A stretch of 64,000 nt of DNA, from positions 3,214,001 to 3,278,000 of the forward strand of contig JADJBV010000001.1 of the NCBI GenBank assembly GCA_016703535.1, written 5' to 3'. This DNA comes from Deltaproteobacteria bacterium (GTDB lineage Bacteria > Myxococcota > Kuafuiibacteriia > Kuafuiibacteriales > Kuafuiibacteriaceae). Positions within the stretch are counted from its first letter, which is position 1. Each line of letters begins with the position of its first letter. Below are positions 8,735-17,403 of the stretch, piece by piece. The notes under the pieces were generated by a model that did no database searches, had not been told where the DNA came from, and saw only the letters and a list, made by a program, of their open reading frames with translations. A program made the position numbers and the translations under genes.

Positions 8735-9943
8735 ATGGCGGACAAGAAGAACACCTGGAAGAGGTTCGTGAGCCGAGGGCTGATCGGCGTGGGGGCGGTC
8801 GCGATCTTGGCCTTGATCGTGGTGGCCTGGATGCCCAAGCCGGTGCCGGTGGAGGTCTCGGAGGTTCAAAAGGCCTCTTTGATCCTCGCGGTCAGCGAAG
8901 ACGGACGGACCCGGGTCAAAGATCGACACCTGGTCAGCGCGCCCATCTTGGGGAACCTGGCCCGCCCCGAGCTCCACACCGGCGATGACGTCACCGAAGG
9001 GCAAGTTCTCTTGCGTTTGGTGCCGGCCCCGGCCCCACTTCTGGATCCACGTTCGCGTTCGGCCGCCGAAGCCAAGGTGACCGCAGCGCAAGCGGCCTTG
9101 CGCCAGGCCGAGGCCACCATCACCCGGGCCACCACCGCCGCGGAGTTCGCGCAAAAGGAGGTGGCGCGCCAACGGGCCCTCTCGGGTCAAGGGGCGGTGC
9201 CACCCCAGGTGTTGGAGCGGGCCGAGCTGGAGGCCAAAAGCCGCACCGAAGAGCTGACCTCGATCCAGTTCGGGGCCAAAGTGGCGGCCTCCGAGCTGGA
9301 GATGAGCCGGGCCGCCTTGGGCCTTTATGGCCACAAAGGCAGCGGAGAGCAGCTGGAGCTCCGCTCCCCGGTTCAGGGCCGAGTGCTCAAGGTCTACACC
9401 GAAAGTGAAGGAGTGGTGCCTCCGGGCACGCCGTTGCTCGAGTTGGGAGATCCCACGGCCCTCGAGGTGGTGGTGGACGTCCTCAGCGGTGACGCGGTGC
9501 AGATCCCCCAGGGCGCCAAGGTGGAGATCGAACGTTGGGGCGGCGAAGGATCCCTGCGGGGCCACGTGCGGCTGGTGGAGCCCAGCGCCTTCACCCGGAT
9601 CTCGGCCCTGGGCGTGGAGGAGCAGCGGGTCAACGTGATCATCGATCTCGACGAAGCGAAGGAACGTTGGCAACGCCTCGGTGACGGCTATCGGATCGAA
9701 GCCAAGATCGTGATCCAGGAGTTGACCGACGTGCTGCAGGTGCCCTCGAGCAGCGTCTTCCGCTTGGGTGAACGTTGGGCCGTTTATCGCGTGGTCGACG
9801 GCGTGGTGGCCACCACCACGGTCGAGTTGGGGGCCCGGAACGATCGAGCCTTCGAGGTCCGGTCCGGTTTGTCCTTGGGAGATCGGGTCGTGAGTTATCC
9901 GAGCGCCTCCCTCAGCGACGGCACCCAGGTGATCGCCCGCTAG
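8735..9943 (+). CDS. Periplasmic adaptor (membrane-fusion) protein, HlyD family
   Basis: 402 aa. One N-terminal membrane helix (residues about 12-32), then a split lipoyl/barrel-sandwich domain: VSAPILGNL...GDDVTEGQVLLRL before, and LRSPVQGRVLKV...GVVPPGTPLLELGD after, an Ala/Glu-rich coiled-coil hairpin (about 100-200). A beta-barrel and membrane-proximal domain finish the chain. This is the standard adaptor order. It would bridge the FtsX permease encoded 3 bp upstream to an outer-membrane channel. It is the last gene of the operon. Confidence 0.9.
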   Translation: MADKKNTWKRFVSRGLIGVGAVAILALIVVAWMPKPVPVEVSEVQKASLILAVSEDGRTRVKDRHLVSAPILGNLARPELHTGDDVTEGQVLLRLVPAPAPLLDPRSRSAAEAKVTAAQAALRQAEATITRATTAAEFAQKEVARQRALSGQGAVPPQVLERAELEAKSRTEELTSIQFGAKVAASELEMSRAALGLYGHKGSGEQLELRSPVQGRVLKVYTESEGVVPPGTPLLELGDPTALEVVVDVLSGDAVQIPQGAKVEIERWGGEGSLRGHVRLVEPSAFTRISALGVEEQRVNVIIDLDEAKERWQRLGDGYRIEAKIVIQELTDVLQVPSSSVFRLGERWAVYRVVDGVVATTTVELGARNDRAFEVRSGLSLGDRVVSYPSASLSDGTQVIAR

Positions 9944-10071
9944 TCTCGCCACCGCCGAGTGCTGCCGCTACCCGAACGCCGCACGCGCCTCGAAGGCGTT
10001 ACGAGGACAAGACCGGGTCGTAGGCTTGGCGCGAGCCCGGCGTGGGTCTCCTCCTTGCACACAGGGGGGGC

Positions 10072-11223
10072 ATGGCTTTTGTCCTCGCCCTGCTTTTGGC
10101 CTCTCACGGAGTGTTGCACCTCCTGGGTTTCCTGCGGGCCTTCGACCTGGCCTCGATCCCGCTGAGCGGGCGGACCTTGATCCCACTTTCGCCCCGAGGG
10201 TCGCAGGTGCTGGGCGTCGGTTGGTTGTTGGCGGCGCTCCTGCTCTTTGGCGCGGCGGCCCTGAGCCTGGCGCGCCCGGCCGAGTGGTGGGCCCTGGGGG
10301 CGGTGGCCCTGGTGGCCTCCCAGCTCTTGATCGTCATCGCCTGGCCCGACGCCAAAGCCGGAACGGTGATCAATCTGCTCCTCTTGGTGCCGTGTCTGTC
10401 GGCCTTCGGCGCCTCCCGTTTTTTCGCGCAGCTCGAGACCGAAAAGGCGACGCTCCTCTTGGGGGCCGATCGCCCCGGGATGGCCGTGACCCAATCCGAG
10501 CTCGAGCCCCTGCCCCCGCCGATCCGTCGTTGGTTGGAGCAGGCAGGGGTGGTGGGTCGGCCGCGGCCCCAGGTGGTGCACCTCAAACAGCGAGGCGGCA
10601 TGCGCACCCAAAAGGACGCCGACTTCTCCTCGGCCCAGGCCGAACAGTGGTTCCGGATCGAGCCGCCGGGCTTTTTGTGGCAGGTCGAGCTCCAGATGAT
10701 GGGCCTGCCGATCTTGGGCCGAGATCGCTACCAAGACGGAGCCGGCCACATGTGGATCACCACCTTTGGGTTGTTCACCTTGGTGAATGGCCGCGGCCCC
10801 CAGATCGATCAAGGCACCGCCCTCCGTTTTTTGGGGGAGCTGGTCTGGTTCCCCTCGGCGGCCCTCAGCCCTCGGATCCGCTGGGAGCCGATCGATGACC
10901 GCTGGGCCCGAGCCCACTTCTCGGACCGGGGGCTCGAGGTCAGCGCCGACTTCGAGATCGACGAAAAGGGCCAGTTCCTACGGCTGACCGCTCGTCGTTA
11001 TATGGGCGCTGAGGCCGACGCCAAGTTGGAGCTGTGGGAGGTGCCGGCGACGGCCTGGGGCCGCTTCCAGGGCGTGGAGGTCCCGACCAAAGGCCAGGTG
11101 GTCTGGCGATTGAAGGACGGGGACTTCGAATATTATCGCTGGGAGATCACCGCCCTGGAGTTCGATCCGGCGGGCCCTGGGGGCGCACCCGCCCCCGCTG
11201 AGGTGGTCGGAAGATCATTGTGA
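10072..11223 (+). CDS. DUF6544/DUF6920-like membrane protein
   Basis: 383 aa from the ATG at 10072, right behind a G-run; an upstream GTG at 10042 is less likely because the family N-terminus begins at the hydrophobic MAFVLALLLASHGVLHLLG. Three or four membrane helices fill the first 120 residues. A soluble domain follows with LPPPIRRWLEQAGVVG, QAEQWFRIEPPGFLWQ and a conserved-looking L...P...RW segment, as I recall for DUF6544/DUF6920 proteins. Their function is not known. The gene stands alone between the export operon and kynA. Confidence 0.7.
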   Translation: MAFVLALLLASHGVLHLLGFLRAFDLASIPLSGRTLIPLSPRGSQVLGVGWLLAALLLFGAAALSLARPAEWWALGAVALVASQLLIVIAWPDAKAGTVINLLLLVPCLSAFGASRFFAQLETEKATLLLGADRPGMAVTQSELEPLPPPIRRWLEQAGVVGRPRPQVVHLKQRGGMRTQKDADFSSAQAEQWFRIEPPGFLWQVELQMMGLPILGRDRYQDGAGHMWITTFGLFTLVNGRGPQIDQGTALRFLGELVWFPSAALSPRIRWEPIDDRWARAHFSDRGLEVSADFEIDEKGQFLRLTARRYMGAEADAKLELWEVPATAWGRFQGVEVPTKGQVVWRLKDGDFEYYRWEITALEFDPAGPGGAPAPAEVVGRSL

Positions 11224-11253
11224 CCCGACCTCGCTCCCCAGTAGCATGTCGCC

Positions 11254-12108
11254 ATGAACCAGCGGGAGCTCGAGGCCAGCATCCACACCGACCTCGTGAA
11301 GCAGGAGACCTACGGGGGATACCTGCGCCTGGACCTGCTGCTCAACGCCCAAGAGCCCCGGAGCCGGCCGGTGCAACACGACGAGATGTTGTTCATCATC
11401 CAACATCAGACCTCGGAGTTGTGGATGAAGTTGATGGTCCACGAGCTGGACCACGCCTTGGCCTTGGTGCAGCGCGATGACCTGAAGAGCAGCTTCAAGG
11501 TCTTTGCCCGCATCGGCCAGATCCAGAAGATGCTCTTCGATCAGTGGGCGGTGCTCGAGACCATGACGCCCTCCGAATACCTGCAGTTCCGGGACGCCCT
11601 CGGCCGCTCCAGCGGGTTCCAGAGTTACCAATATCGGGCCATCGAGTTTGCCTTGGGCAACAAAGACCCCAACGCGCTCAAGCCCCACAAACACGATCCC
11701 AAACTCCACGACGAGCTGGAGCGGCGCCTGAAACAATCTTCGATCTACGACGAGTTCCTCCGGTACCTGGCCCGGAAGGGCTACGCGGTGCCCCAGGAGC
11801 GCCTGGAGCGCGACTTCACCCAGCCCTACCAAAAACACGAAGGGGTGTTGGCCCTGTTTCAGCAGGTCTACAACGACCCGACGCCCCACTGGGACGCCTA
11901 CGAGATGGCGGAGAAGTTGGTCGACGTCGAGGAGCGCTTTCAGCTCTGGCGCTTCCGCCACATGAAGACGGTGCACCGGATCATCGGCTTCAAGGCGGGC
12001 ACCGGCGGCAGCAGCGGCGTGCCGTTCCTCGAGCGGGCCCTGAGGTTGGTCTTTTTCCCCGAACTTTGGGACGTCCGCACCGACCTGGTGCCGCGAGCCC
12101 ACCCGTGA
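11254..12108 (+). CDS. kynA: Tryptophan 2,3-dioxygenase
   Basis: 284 aa, full family length. It is a cytosolic heme enzyme that opens the indole ring of L-tryptophan with O2 to give N-formylkynurenine, the first step of the kynurenine pathway. Recognisable family segments are YGGYLRLDLLL, QHDEMLFIIQHQTSELWMK (substrate/heme pocket His) and FRHMKTVHRIIGFKAGTGGS near the C-terminus (proximal heme His and the GTGG loop). No other kynurenine-pathway gene is in the window. Its stop overlaps the start of the following lipoprotein gene (GTGA), so the two are co-transcribed. Confidence 0.95.
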   Translation: MNQRELEASIHTDLVKQETYGGYLRLDLLLNAQEPRSRPVQHDEMLFIIQHQTSELWMKLMVHELDHALALVQRDDLKSSFKVFARIGQIQKMLFDQWAVLETMTPSEYLQFRDALGRSSGFQSYQYRAIEFALGNKDPNALKPHKHDPKLHDELERRLKQSSIYDEFLRYLARKGYAVPQERLERDFTQPYQKHEGVLALFQQVYNDPTPHWDAYEMAEKLVDVEERFQLWRFRHMKTVHRIIGFKAGTGGSSGVPFLERALRLVFFPELWDVRTDLVPRAHP

Positions 12109-13403
12109 ACTCCGCGTGGAGGTGGGGGCCCCTCTTGCTGGGCCTCCTGGGCTGCGAGGAGCGGCAGTTTTTGCGGCTCCCCGAGGTGCCGGAGGGTGGC
12201 TCCGGGATCTTGGTGGTCACCATCGATCAACGGATCGAACGGGTCGAGGCCTTCACGGCGGCGGAAGGCCCGGTGCTGCAGGCCGATCTGGCCGGCGAGC
12301 TGGGCGCGGTTTACCTGGCCACCTATCCCCAAACCCTCCGGGAGCTGGGGCTGATGGCGGGGCGACTCCAACCGGCCCCGGACGGTGAGCCGCTTCCCGA
12401 ACCTCAAATTTGGCAACGGGCCGAGGTCGAGCGGTCCCGGGTCGGGGCCTGGGAGAGCAGCGCGGCCAGCACGGAGATCGAGGCCTTCCGCACCACCTTG
12501 TCGACGCCCTGCCGCCGCTACCAAAGTGAGGTCGTCGAGATCCCTCGACCCGGCGTCCAAGCCCGTTACCTCACGGCCTTCCGGGGCGGCGGGCTGCTGA
12601 TCGAGTTGGAGGACGGCGAGACCTGGACCGTGTTCCCCGGGCAGGCCGCCCAGCCGACTGGCCAGTTGTCCCTCGGCCGGCTCAGCGGCGACTACACCGA
12701 CAGCGACGGCGAATTGTGGGTCACCAACGAAGGGGGCCAGTTGTTCCACGGCGATCCGATCCGAGGTTTTATCGAGGGCCCGAGCCGCAGCAGCACCTTG
12801 GCGGCCAGCATGCATGGGGGCGGCGTCGGCGCGGATCTGCAACTTTGGACCTTCGACCGAGGCGGCCGCATCGAGCGGTACCAAAACGGCGCCTGGACGT
12901 TGATCATCGATCTTGGGCGAAAGTACGCGTCGACCGACATCGACTGGGTCGGGCCCGACGAGGTCTACTTCCACGCCACCGGCTCGACCTTCGGCCACTA
13001 CCACCAAGGGCAGAGGGACACCTATGACCTGGGCTTTCGTGGCTACGGCATCAAGGAGATGTTTCCGGCCCCCGGGATCGGCGCGGGGGTGGTGTTCCTC
13101 GACGACTTCGATCGCCTCTACGTCTGGCAAGCGCCCGGGTACTTCGAGTTGATCGGCCTGCCGCTGCCGGCCGGTCGCCTCTGGGCGGCCAGCGTCGGCC
13201 CAGGCGAGCTGTTGATGGGGGGGCCAGCGGGTCAATATACTGAGTATATTACCGACTTCGGATTTTGCCCACCTTTTGCCGGCTCCGACCTCACCCAGGC
13301 CGGCCTCTATGCGACCACCGACGGAGGCTTCTACGCGGTGCGCCGATTCTTGGATGACGACCAGAACCGGCCCGCCGCCTTGTTCCTGACTCCGCAGCCC
13401 TAA
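12105..13403 (+). CDS. Lipoprotein, possibly propeller-like, unknown function
   Basis: 432 aa from a GTG at 12105 that overlaps the kynA stop. The signal peptide ends in the lipobox LLGLLGC. The rest is rich in beta-strand patterns with repeated short W/Y-containing blades (GELWVTNEGGQLF, LQLWTFDRGGRIERYQNG, VVFLDDFDRLYVWQAPG, GLYATTDGGFYAVRRF), which suggests a beta-propeller. No catalytic motif is recognised. Overlap with kynA implies translational coupling but not a shared pathway. The protein at the window's far end (62776-64000) has a similar general make-up. Confidence 0.65.
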   Translation: MNSAWRWGPLLLGLLGCEERQFLRLPEVPEGGSGILVVTIDQRIERVEAFTAAEGPVLQADLAGELGAVYLATYPQTLRELGLMAGRLQPAPDGEPLPEPQIWQRAEVERSRVGAWESSAASTEIEAFRTTLSTPCRRYQSEVVEIPRPGVQARYLTAFRGGGLLIELEDGETWTVFPGQAAQPTGQLSLGRLSGDYTDSDGELWVTNEGGQLFHGDPIRGFIEGPSRSSTLAASMHGGGVGADLQLWTFDRGGRIERYQNGAWTLIIDLGRKYASTDIDWVGPDEVYFHATGSTFGHYHQGQRDTYDLGFRGYGIKEMFPAPGIGAGVVFLDDFDRLYVWQAPGYFELIGLPLPAGRLWAASVGPGELLMGGPAGQYTEYITDFGFCPPFAGSDLTQAGLYATTDGGFYAVRRFLDDDQNRPAALFLTPQP

Positions 13404-13419
13404 CAGCCCGTAGCGGGTG

Positions 13420-14364
13420 CTAACTTCGGAGCGACTCCAAGATCAGCTGGGCCATCACTTCGTTCCCTCGGCCGGTCAGGTGCAGGCCATCTCCACCGTT
13501 GATCCCGGGCCGGCCGGCCAAGGCCGACCAATCGGCCACCTCGAGGTTGGGGTAACGGGCGGCGGCCTCCTGGATCACCTGGTTGATCCGGGCGTTCTCT
13601 TGAAAATATCGATCTCCGTAGGCGCTTTTGGCCGGCTTTTGGGTCTGGGTGTTGACCCAAACGACCTTCGGCGGCGGCCGGAGGGTCGAGAGGGCCTGCA
13701 TCGTTTCCGGCACCAAACGGGCGTAGTCGGCGTGGTTGCTGCCCAACTCCAGGACCACCACGTTGGCGCCCGAGGCCTGGACCTGCTGCCGGATCTCGTT
13801 GGGGCTCAAGTTTTTGCCCGAGCCACTTTGACTCAAGGCCCGGCCACCGATGGCGTCGATCGCAACCTGACTTGCACCCGCGTCGAGGAGGGCCCGGCGG
13901 GTCGCGGTTTGGGCCCCCACCATCAAGGAGTCTCCGAACACCTGGACCCGCATCCCGTCCAAGCGCCCCTGGTTGGCCGACGGGGTCGCGGCGGAGGGGG
14001 TGGCGGTCGGCGGGTTGGTGGCGCCCCAGCTGGAGCGCCGCACCTGGCCCCAAGTGTCGCCGCCGCCGAGTTGGCCTTGGCAAAGGGCGCCTGGGGTGGG
14101 GCTCATGGCGCGGCTGAGCTGCTCGAACAACAGGCCCAAAAGCGTCAAGGGATCGAGGCCCAGGGACGGCGCCGGCAATTGGCCCTGGATCCAGGCCTGG
14201 AGCTCGGGGCTCGGGTTCGCCAGCCGATCGAGGCCGTCGGCGATCCCGGGCGGCGGGGGCGCGAAGCCGCGGAGGGCGCTGGCCTCGGCTTGGGCGATCA
14301 AGGAGAGATATCGCTCGAGGAGTGGCGCCGAACCCGAGGGGGCGGACGGAGTGGAGAACAACAT
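13420..14364 (-). CDS. SGNH/GDSL-type esterase
   Basis: 314 aa. The C-terminal ~175 residues carry the SGNH hydrolase blocks: GDS with nucleophile Ser146 (VFGDSLMVG), Gly in block II (IGGRAL), GSNHADY (Asn210, block III) and DGLHLTGRG (Asp292/His295, block V). Such enzymes hydrolyse acyl esters on lipids, peptidoglycan or sugars. The N-terminal ~135 residues are helical then Ala/Thr/Pro-rich and unrecognised. No signal peptide is visible, although the linker is like that of exported proteins. The gene is single, convergent with the lipoprotein ending at 13403. Confidence 0.8.
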   Translation of the reverse strand: MLFSTPSAPSGSAPLLERYLSLIAQAEASALRGFAPPPPGIADGLDRLANPSPELQAWIQGQLPAPSLGLDPLTLLGLLFEQLSRAMSPTPGALCQGQLGGGDTWGQVRRSSWGATNPPTATPSAATPSANQGRLDGMRVQVFGDSLMVGAQTATRRALLDAGASQVAIDAIGGRALSQSGSGKNLSPNEIRQQVQASGANVVVLELGSNHADYARLVPETMQALSTLRPPPKVVWVNTQTQKPAKSAYGDRYFQENARINQVIQEAAARYPNLEVADWSALAGRPGINGGDGLHLTGRGNEVMAQLILESLRS

Positions 14365-14493
14365 GGCCCCAGCATGAAGTGGCCGGGCCGTCGCGGTCGC
14401 TTACCCACCGGCTTGTAAGGGCAGTGTCGGGCCAAAGCGGCGCAGCTTTGCCCACCTCGCCGCTGGCCAGAGGTCGGGCTAGTCTCGAGGACC

Positions 14494-15876
14494 TTGACCC
14501 TCGCGGTGGAAGTCCACGGTGAGTGCGGCCGCTGCGGCTGGCCCCACCAAGAGCCGACTTGCCCGGCCTGCGGACAAGCCGCCGGGACCCGATCCGAAAC
14601 CGCCGATCTGGCCCACCCGGCCCGGCAAGGCCCGAGGGCCGAAGATCATCCGGAGCTAAGAGGCGCCTTCCAAGCCTGGACCAGCAAGGACTGGATGCGG
14701 CTGATGAGCCAGTGTTTTGGCCTGCTCGGGGTGGCCCAGCCGGCGATCGTCAAGCGGCCCAACGGCCCGGCCTGGGTGCTGCGCCAAGGGCAAGCGGCGA
14801 TCTTCGTATCGGTCGACGCCGTGGCCGATCGCCTGGCGATCGAGTCCCCCTTGGTCCGGGTCCCGGTGACCCAGCGGGTGCCGCTGCTGAGGGCTCTGTT
14901 GGAGCTCAACGCCACCCGCGAAGGCATGGCGCGTTTTTGCCTGCGGGATCAGGCGGTGGTGTTGCGGTATTCGGAGCGGCCGGAGCGTTGTCCACCGCCC
15001 ACCTTGTTGGCCGGCTTCCAAGACGTGGTCGCCAGCGCCGAACTTTGGACCGAACGGCTGGCCCTGGGTTACGACGCCGAGGCGGTGTTGCCCCGCTCCA
15101 CCGGCCCCGGGCCCAGCACCCCACCGGCCTGGGAGTTGGTCGGAGAGCCGATCGTGTTGATGGTGCCCGGTGGCCAAGAGCCCTTGGCCTTGCCGGCCGA
15201 GGCCCTCTTGCCGGCGCTGGAAGGGGTGATCTTGGAGGAGGCCGAGTTCACCATCGGCCCCACCCTCGAGGCCGCGCCGATCTCGGAGTCGACGGGGAGT
15301 GAGCAGGCCTTGACCGGACTGCTGCGTTTGGCTGTGAGCCGGTGGGAGCCCCTCAAGATCGCCCACCCTGAGTTGATCACCATCGTGGCCCGGGCCGCGG
15401 TGTTTTTGGCGTGGCAGCGGCACCGGGAGGACTGCCCGGGGGCGGTGGCCTTGTTGCTCGAGCGCGTGTCCCCGCTGTTGGCCCAGGTCAGCGCCGCCAA
15501 GCTGGTGCGAGGCCTGCTCGAGCGGGTCAGCTCCGGCGCCGGGGCTCCCCCCCTGCCCCTCGAGCCCACCTTCCATGAGGTGGTGGAGCGCGGCGCCCAC
15601 TACGATCCCGCGCCGCTACCGATCCTGCCGAAGTTGAGCGAGGCCGCCGAACAAAAGGCCTTGGCGATGAGCCTGCTCACTCAACTCCGCCGGCTCCCGG
15701 AACAGGCCGAGCTGCGGGAGCTGGTGGCGGTGGGCGCCTTGGCCGAGTTGTTGGCCCGGGGTTCTTTCCCCGAACGGATCGGCAGCCGTCTCTACGGCGA
15801 GATCGAGCTGGCCCAGGCCTTGAACGGCGAACACGCCCGACGCCTCGAGCAGATCCTGGAGCGCGTGTCCCAATGA
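14494..15876 (+). CDS. Zinc-ribbon protein with YbjN-like domain, unknown function
   Basis: 460 aa. It starts at TTG 14494, which has GAGG just upstream; a GTG at 14506 is an alternative. A zinc ribbon opens the protein (Cys11-x2-Cys14 and Cys23-x2-Cys26). Residues about 55-170 resemble the YbjN/type III chaperone-like fold (LLRALLELNATREGMARFCL then a VVLRYSE strand). The rest is mainly helical. The stop overlaps the next gene's ATG (ATGA), and that neighbour also has a zinc ribbon and a YbjN-like region, so the two probably act together. Function unknown. Confidence 0.6.
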   Translation: MTLAVEVHGECGRCGWPHQEPTCPACGQAAGTRSETADLAHPARQGPRAEDHPELRGAFQAWTSKDWMRLMSQCFGLLGVAQPAIVKRPNGPAWVLRQGQAAIFVSVDAVADRLAIESPLVRVPVTQRVPLLRALLELNATREGMARFCLRDQAVVLRYSERPERCPPPTLLAGFQDVVASAELWTERLALGYDAEAVLPRSTGPGPSTPPAWELVGEPIVLMVPGGQEPLALPAEALLPALEGVILEEAEFTIGPTLEAAPISESTGSEQALTGLLRLAVSRWEPLKIAHPELITIVARAAVFLAWQRHREDCPGAVALLLERVSPLLAQVSAAKLVRGLLERVSSGAGAPPLPLEPTFHEVVERGAHYDPAPLPILPKLSEAAEQKALAMSLLTQLRRLPEQAELRELVAVGALAELLARGSFPERIGSRLYGEIELAQALNGEHARRLEQILERVSQ

Positions 15877-16940
15877 TCGATCCCCGCTTCGAGGCCCAGC
15901 TGTCGCCGTCTTTGCTCACCGTAACCACCCCCGAAGGCGGTGAAGGGACCGGTTTTGTGGTCCCGGGCGGCGCGATCGCGACCAGCGCGGTGTTGGTCAA
16001 GGCTTCGGCCGAAGTGACCCTCCACTTTACGCACCCGGAGCAGGTGGTGGTGGCCAAGGTCGAGCGCCTGGAGTTGGGCTCGGGCCTGGCCTTGGTGCGG
16101 CCGCTGTTGCCGGTGAGCCGCAACCCCTTGGTCTTGAGTGATCACCTGGAGCCCAACTTGGGCCAGCGGGTCCTGATCATCAGCAGCCCCCTCCGCATCG
16201 CCCACGGCTTCGTGGCCAGTCACCCGGCCAACGGCGGCTGTTTTTCCTTGGACGCGACCTTGGAGGCCGAACACTTGGGCGCGCCGGTGCTCGACGAGAC
16301 CGGACGAGTGGTCGGGGTCCACACCCAAGGGGGAGGCGTCAGCGCCGAGGTCGCCAGCGTCCGGGCCTTGCAGCAGCTCTTGAACCAAGCGAACGGCGTC
16401 GGGTTGATCTGTGATCACTGCGGGGGCCCCTTTGGTCGCGACGACGCCCAGTGCCCCGGCTGCGGAGTGGTCACCCCGCTGCACCAAGGCGAGACCTTCG
16501 TGGAACGCCCCGAGTTGGCCCGGGCCGCCCGGCTGGTCAGCAGCTTGTTGACGCGGTTGGGCCACGATCCGATCCAGTGCCGCCTCGACTTTCGGCGCTG
16601 GCGCACCGGCAAGGTCGAGTGGGCCCTTGCCGCCGACGGACAAAGCCTCGGCTTCACCGTGGTGGTCGGCCCCGCACCCTCCCACCGGCCCGAAGGCCTC
16701 TACCGCTTCCTCCTCACCTACGGAGACGAAACCGCCCGCCACGCCGCGGTCGGCATCGATGCCCAACAGCGGGTGGTCTTGAACTTCCGAGAGCCCCTGA
16801 GTTGGCTCGGCGAAAAGACGATCGAAGCCCGCCTCCTCGCGCTCAGCGAAGACGCCGCCCAACTCGAATCCCTCTTGAACCAAGCCTTTCGAATCCCCCC
16901 TCCTCCCCGCGCCGATGACGACCTAGAACTCCCCAGCTAA
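15873..16940 (+). CDS. Trypsin/HtrA-like fold without catalytic triad, plus zinc ribbon and YbjN-like domain
   Basis: 355 aa. Residues 10-160 follow an HtrA-type protease fold (GTGFVVPGGAIATSAVLV, then LGSGLALVRPL, then HLGAPVLDETGRVVGVHTQG). At each place where HtrA has a catalytic residue the residue is different: TSAVLV lacks His, GSGLALV lacks Asp, and the GNSGGP-like site reads HLGAP without Ser. It is therefore predicted to be non-catalytic. A zinc ribbon follows (Cys180, 183, 194, 197), then a YbjN-like C-terminal domain (about 215-335). Translationally coupled to the 460-aa protein before it. Probably a binding or scaffold protein. Confidence 0.6.
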   Translation: MIDPRFEAQLSPSLLTVTTPEGGEGTGFVVPGGAIATSAVLVKASAEVTLHFTHPEQVVVAKVERLELGSGLALVRPLLPVSRNPLVLSDHLEPNLGQRVLIISSPLRIAHGFVASHPANGGCFSLDATLEAEHLGAPVLDETGRVVGVHTQGGGVSAEVASVRALQQLLNQANGVGLICDHCGGPFGRDDAQCPGCGVVTPLHQGETFVERPELARAARLVSSLLTRLGHDPIQCRLDFRRWRTGKVEWALAADGQSLGFTVVVGPAPSHRPEGLYRFLLTYGDETARHAAVGIDAQQRVVLNFREPLSWLGEKTIEARLLALSEDAAQLESLLNQAFRIPPPPRADDDLELPS

Positions 16941-16947
16941 GGGCGCC

Positions 16948-17397
16948 TCATACTTCGGGGGGCCAGAGGCGGAGGATGGTCAGCTCCAGATCACCCTTGG
17001 GGCGCCGGACCGTGACTTCGTCGCCGACCTGTTTGCCGAGCAGGGCCCGGGCGAAGGGGGAGCCGACGCTGATCTGTAGGGGCTGAAGGTGCACTTCGTC
17101 GGGCCCGACGATCCGATAACGCTGCACCCCGCCGTCTTGATCTTCGACCTCGACCTGCCCTCCGAAGACGACCTGACCGTGGTCGGGGCTCGGGGGCGGG
17201 ATATAAACCGTCTCCAAAATTCGGGTCAGGACCCGGGCCCGCCGCAGCTCAGCCTCGTCTTTTTGGGCCGCCGCGACGGCCAGGGCCGCCCGCAGGGTTC
17301 GTTCGCCGGCCGCGGTGATCGGCAAGGTCTCCGGGCGATCTGGGATCCCGTCGGGTTCGGGCAGAGTCGCGTCGTCGTTGACGAAGGCCTTGGACAT
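16948..17397 (-). CDS. GreA/GreB-family C-terminal domain protein
   Basis: 149 aa. Residues about 75-148 form the Gre FKBP-like domain (GGQVEVEDQDGG, VGPDEV, SVGSPFARALLGKQVGDEVTVRRPKGDLELTI). The N-terminal part is only one short helical segment (LRAALAVAAAQKDEAELRRARVL) and lacks the acidic tip that GreA and GreB insert into the RNA polymerase channel. It may bind polymerase without stimulating transcript cleavage, as Rnk does. It lies 6 bp downstream of gltB on the same strand and is probably co-transcribed with it. Confidence 0.8.
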   Translation of the reverse strand: MSKAFVNDDATLPEPDGIPDRPETLPITAAGERTLRAALAVAAAQKDEAELRRARVLTRILETVYIPPPSPDHGQVVFGGQVEVEDQDGGVQRYRIVGPDEVHLQPLQISVGSPFARALLGKQVGDEVTVRRPKGDLELTILRLWPPEV

Positions 17398-17403
17398 CAG
17401 GAC

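Noticed and set aside
7841..9952. Long minus-strand frame (about 700 codons) opposite the FtsX and HlyD genes.
   Set aside because: It is a shadow of two conserved genes, and its composition (His/Gln/Gly/Arg-rich) is not protein-like.
9944..10071. tRNA-like small hairpins (CGCCTCGAAGGCG) after the export operon.
   Set aside because: No cloverleaf could be built and no T-arm sequence is present.
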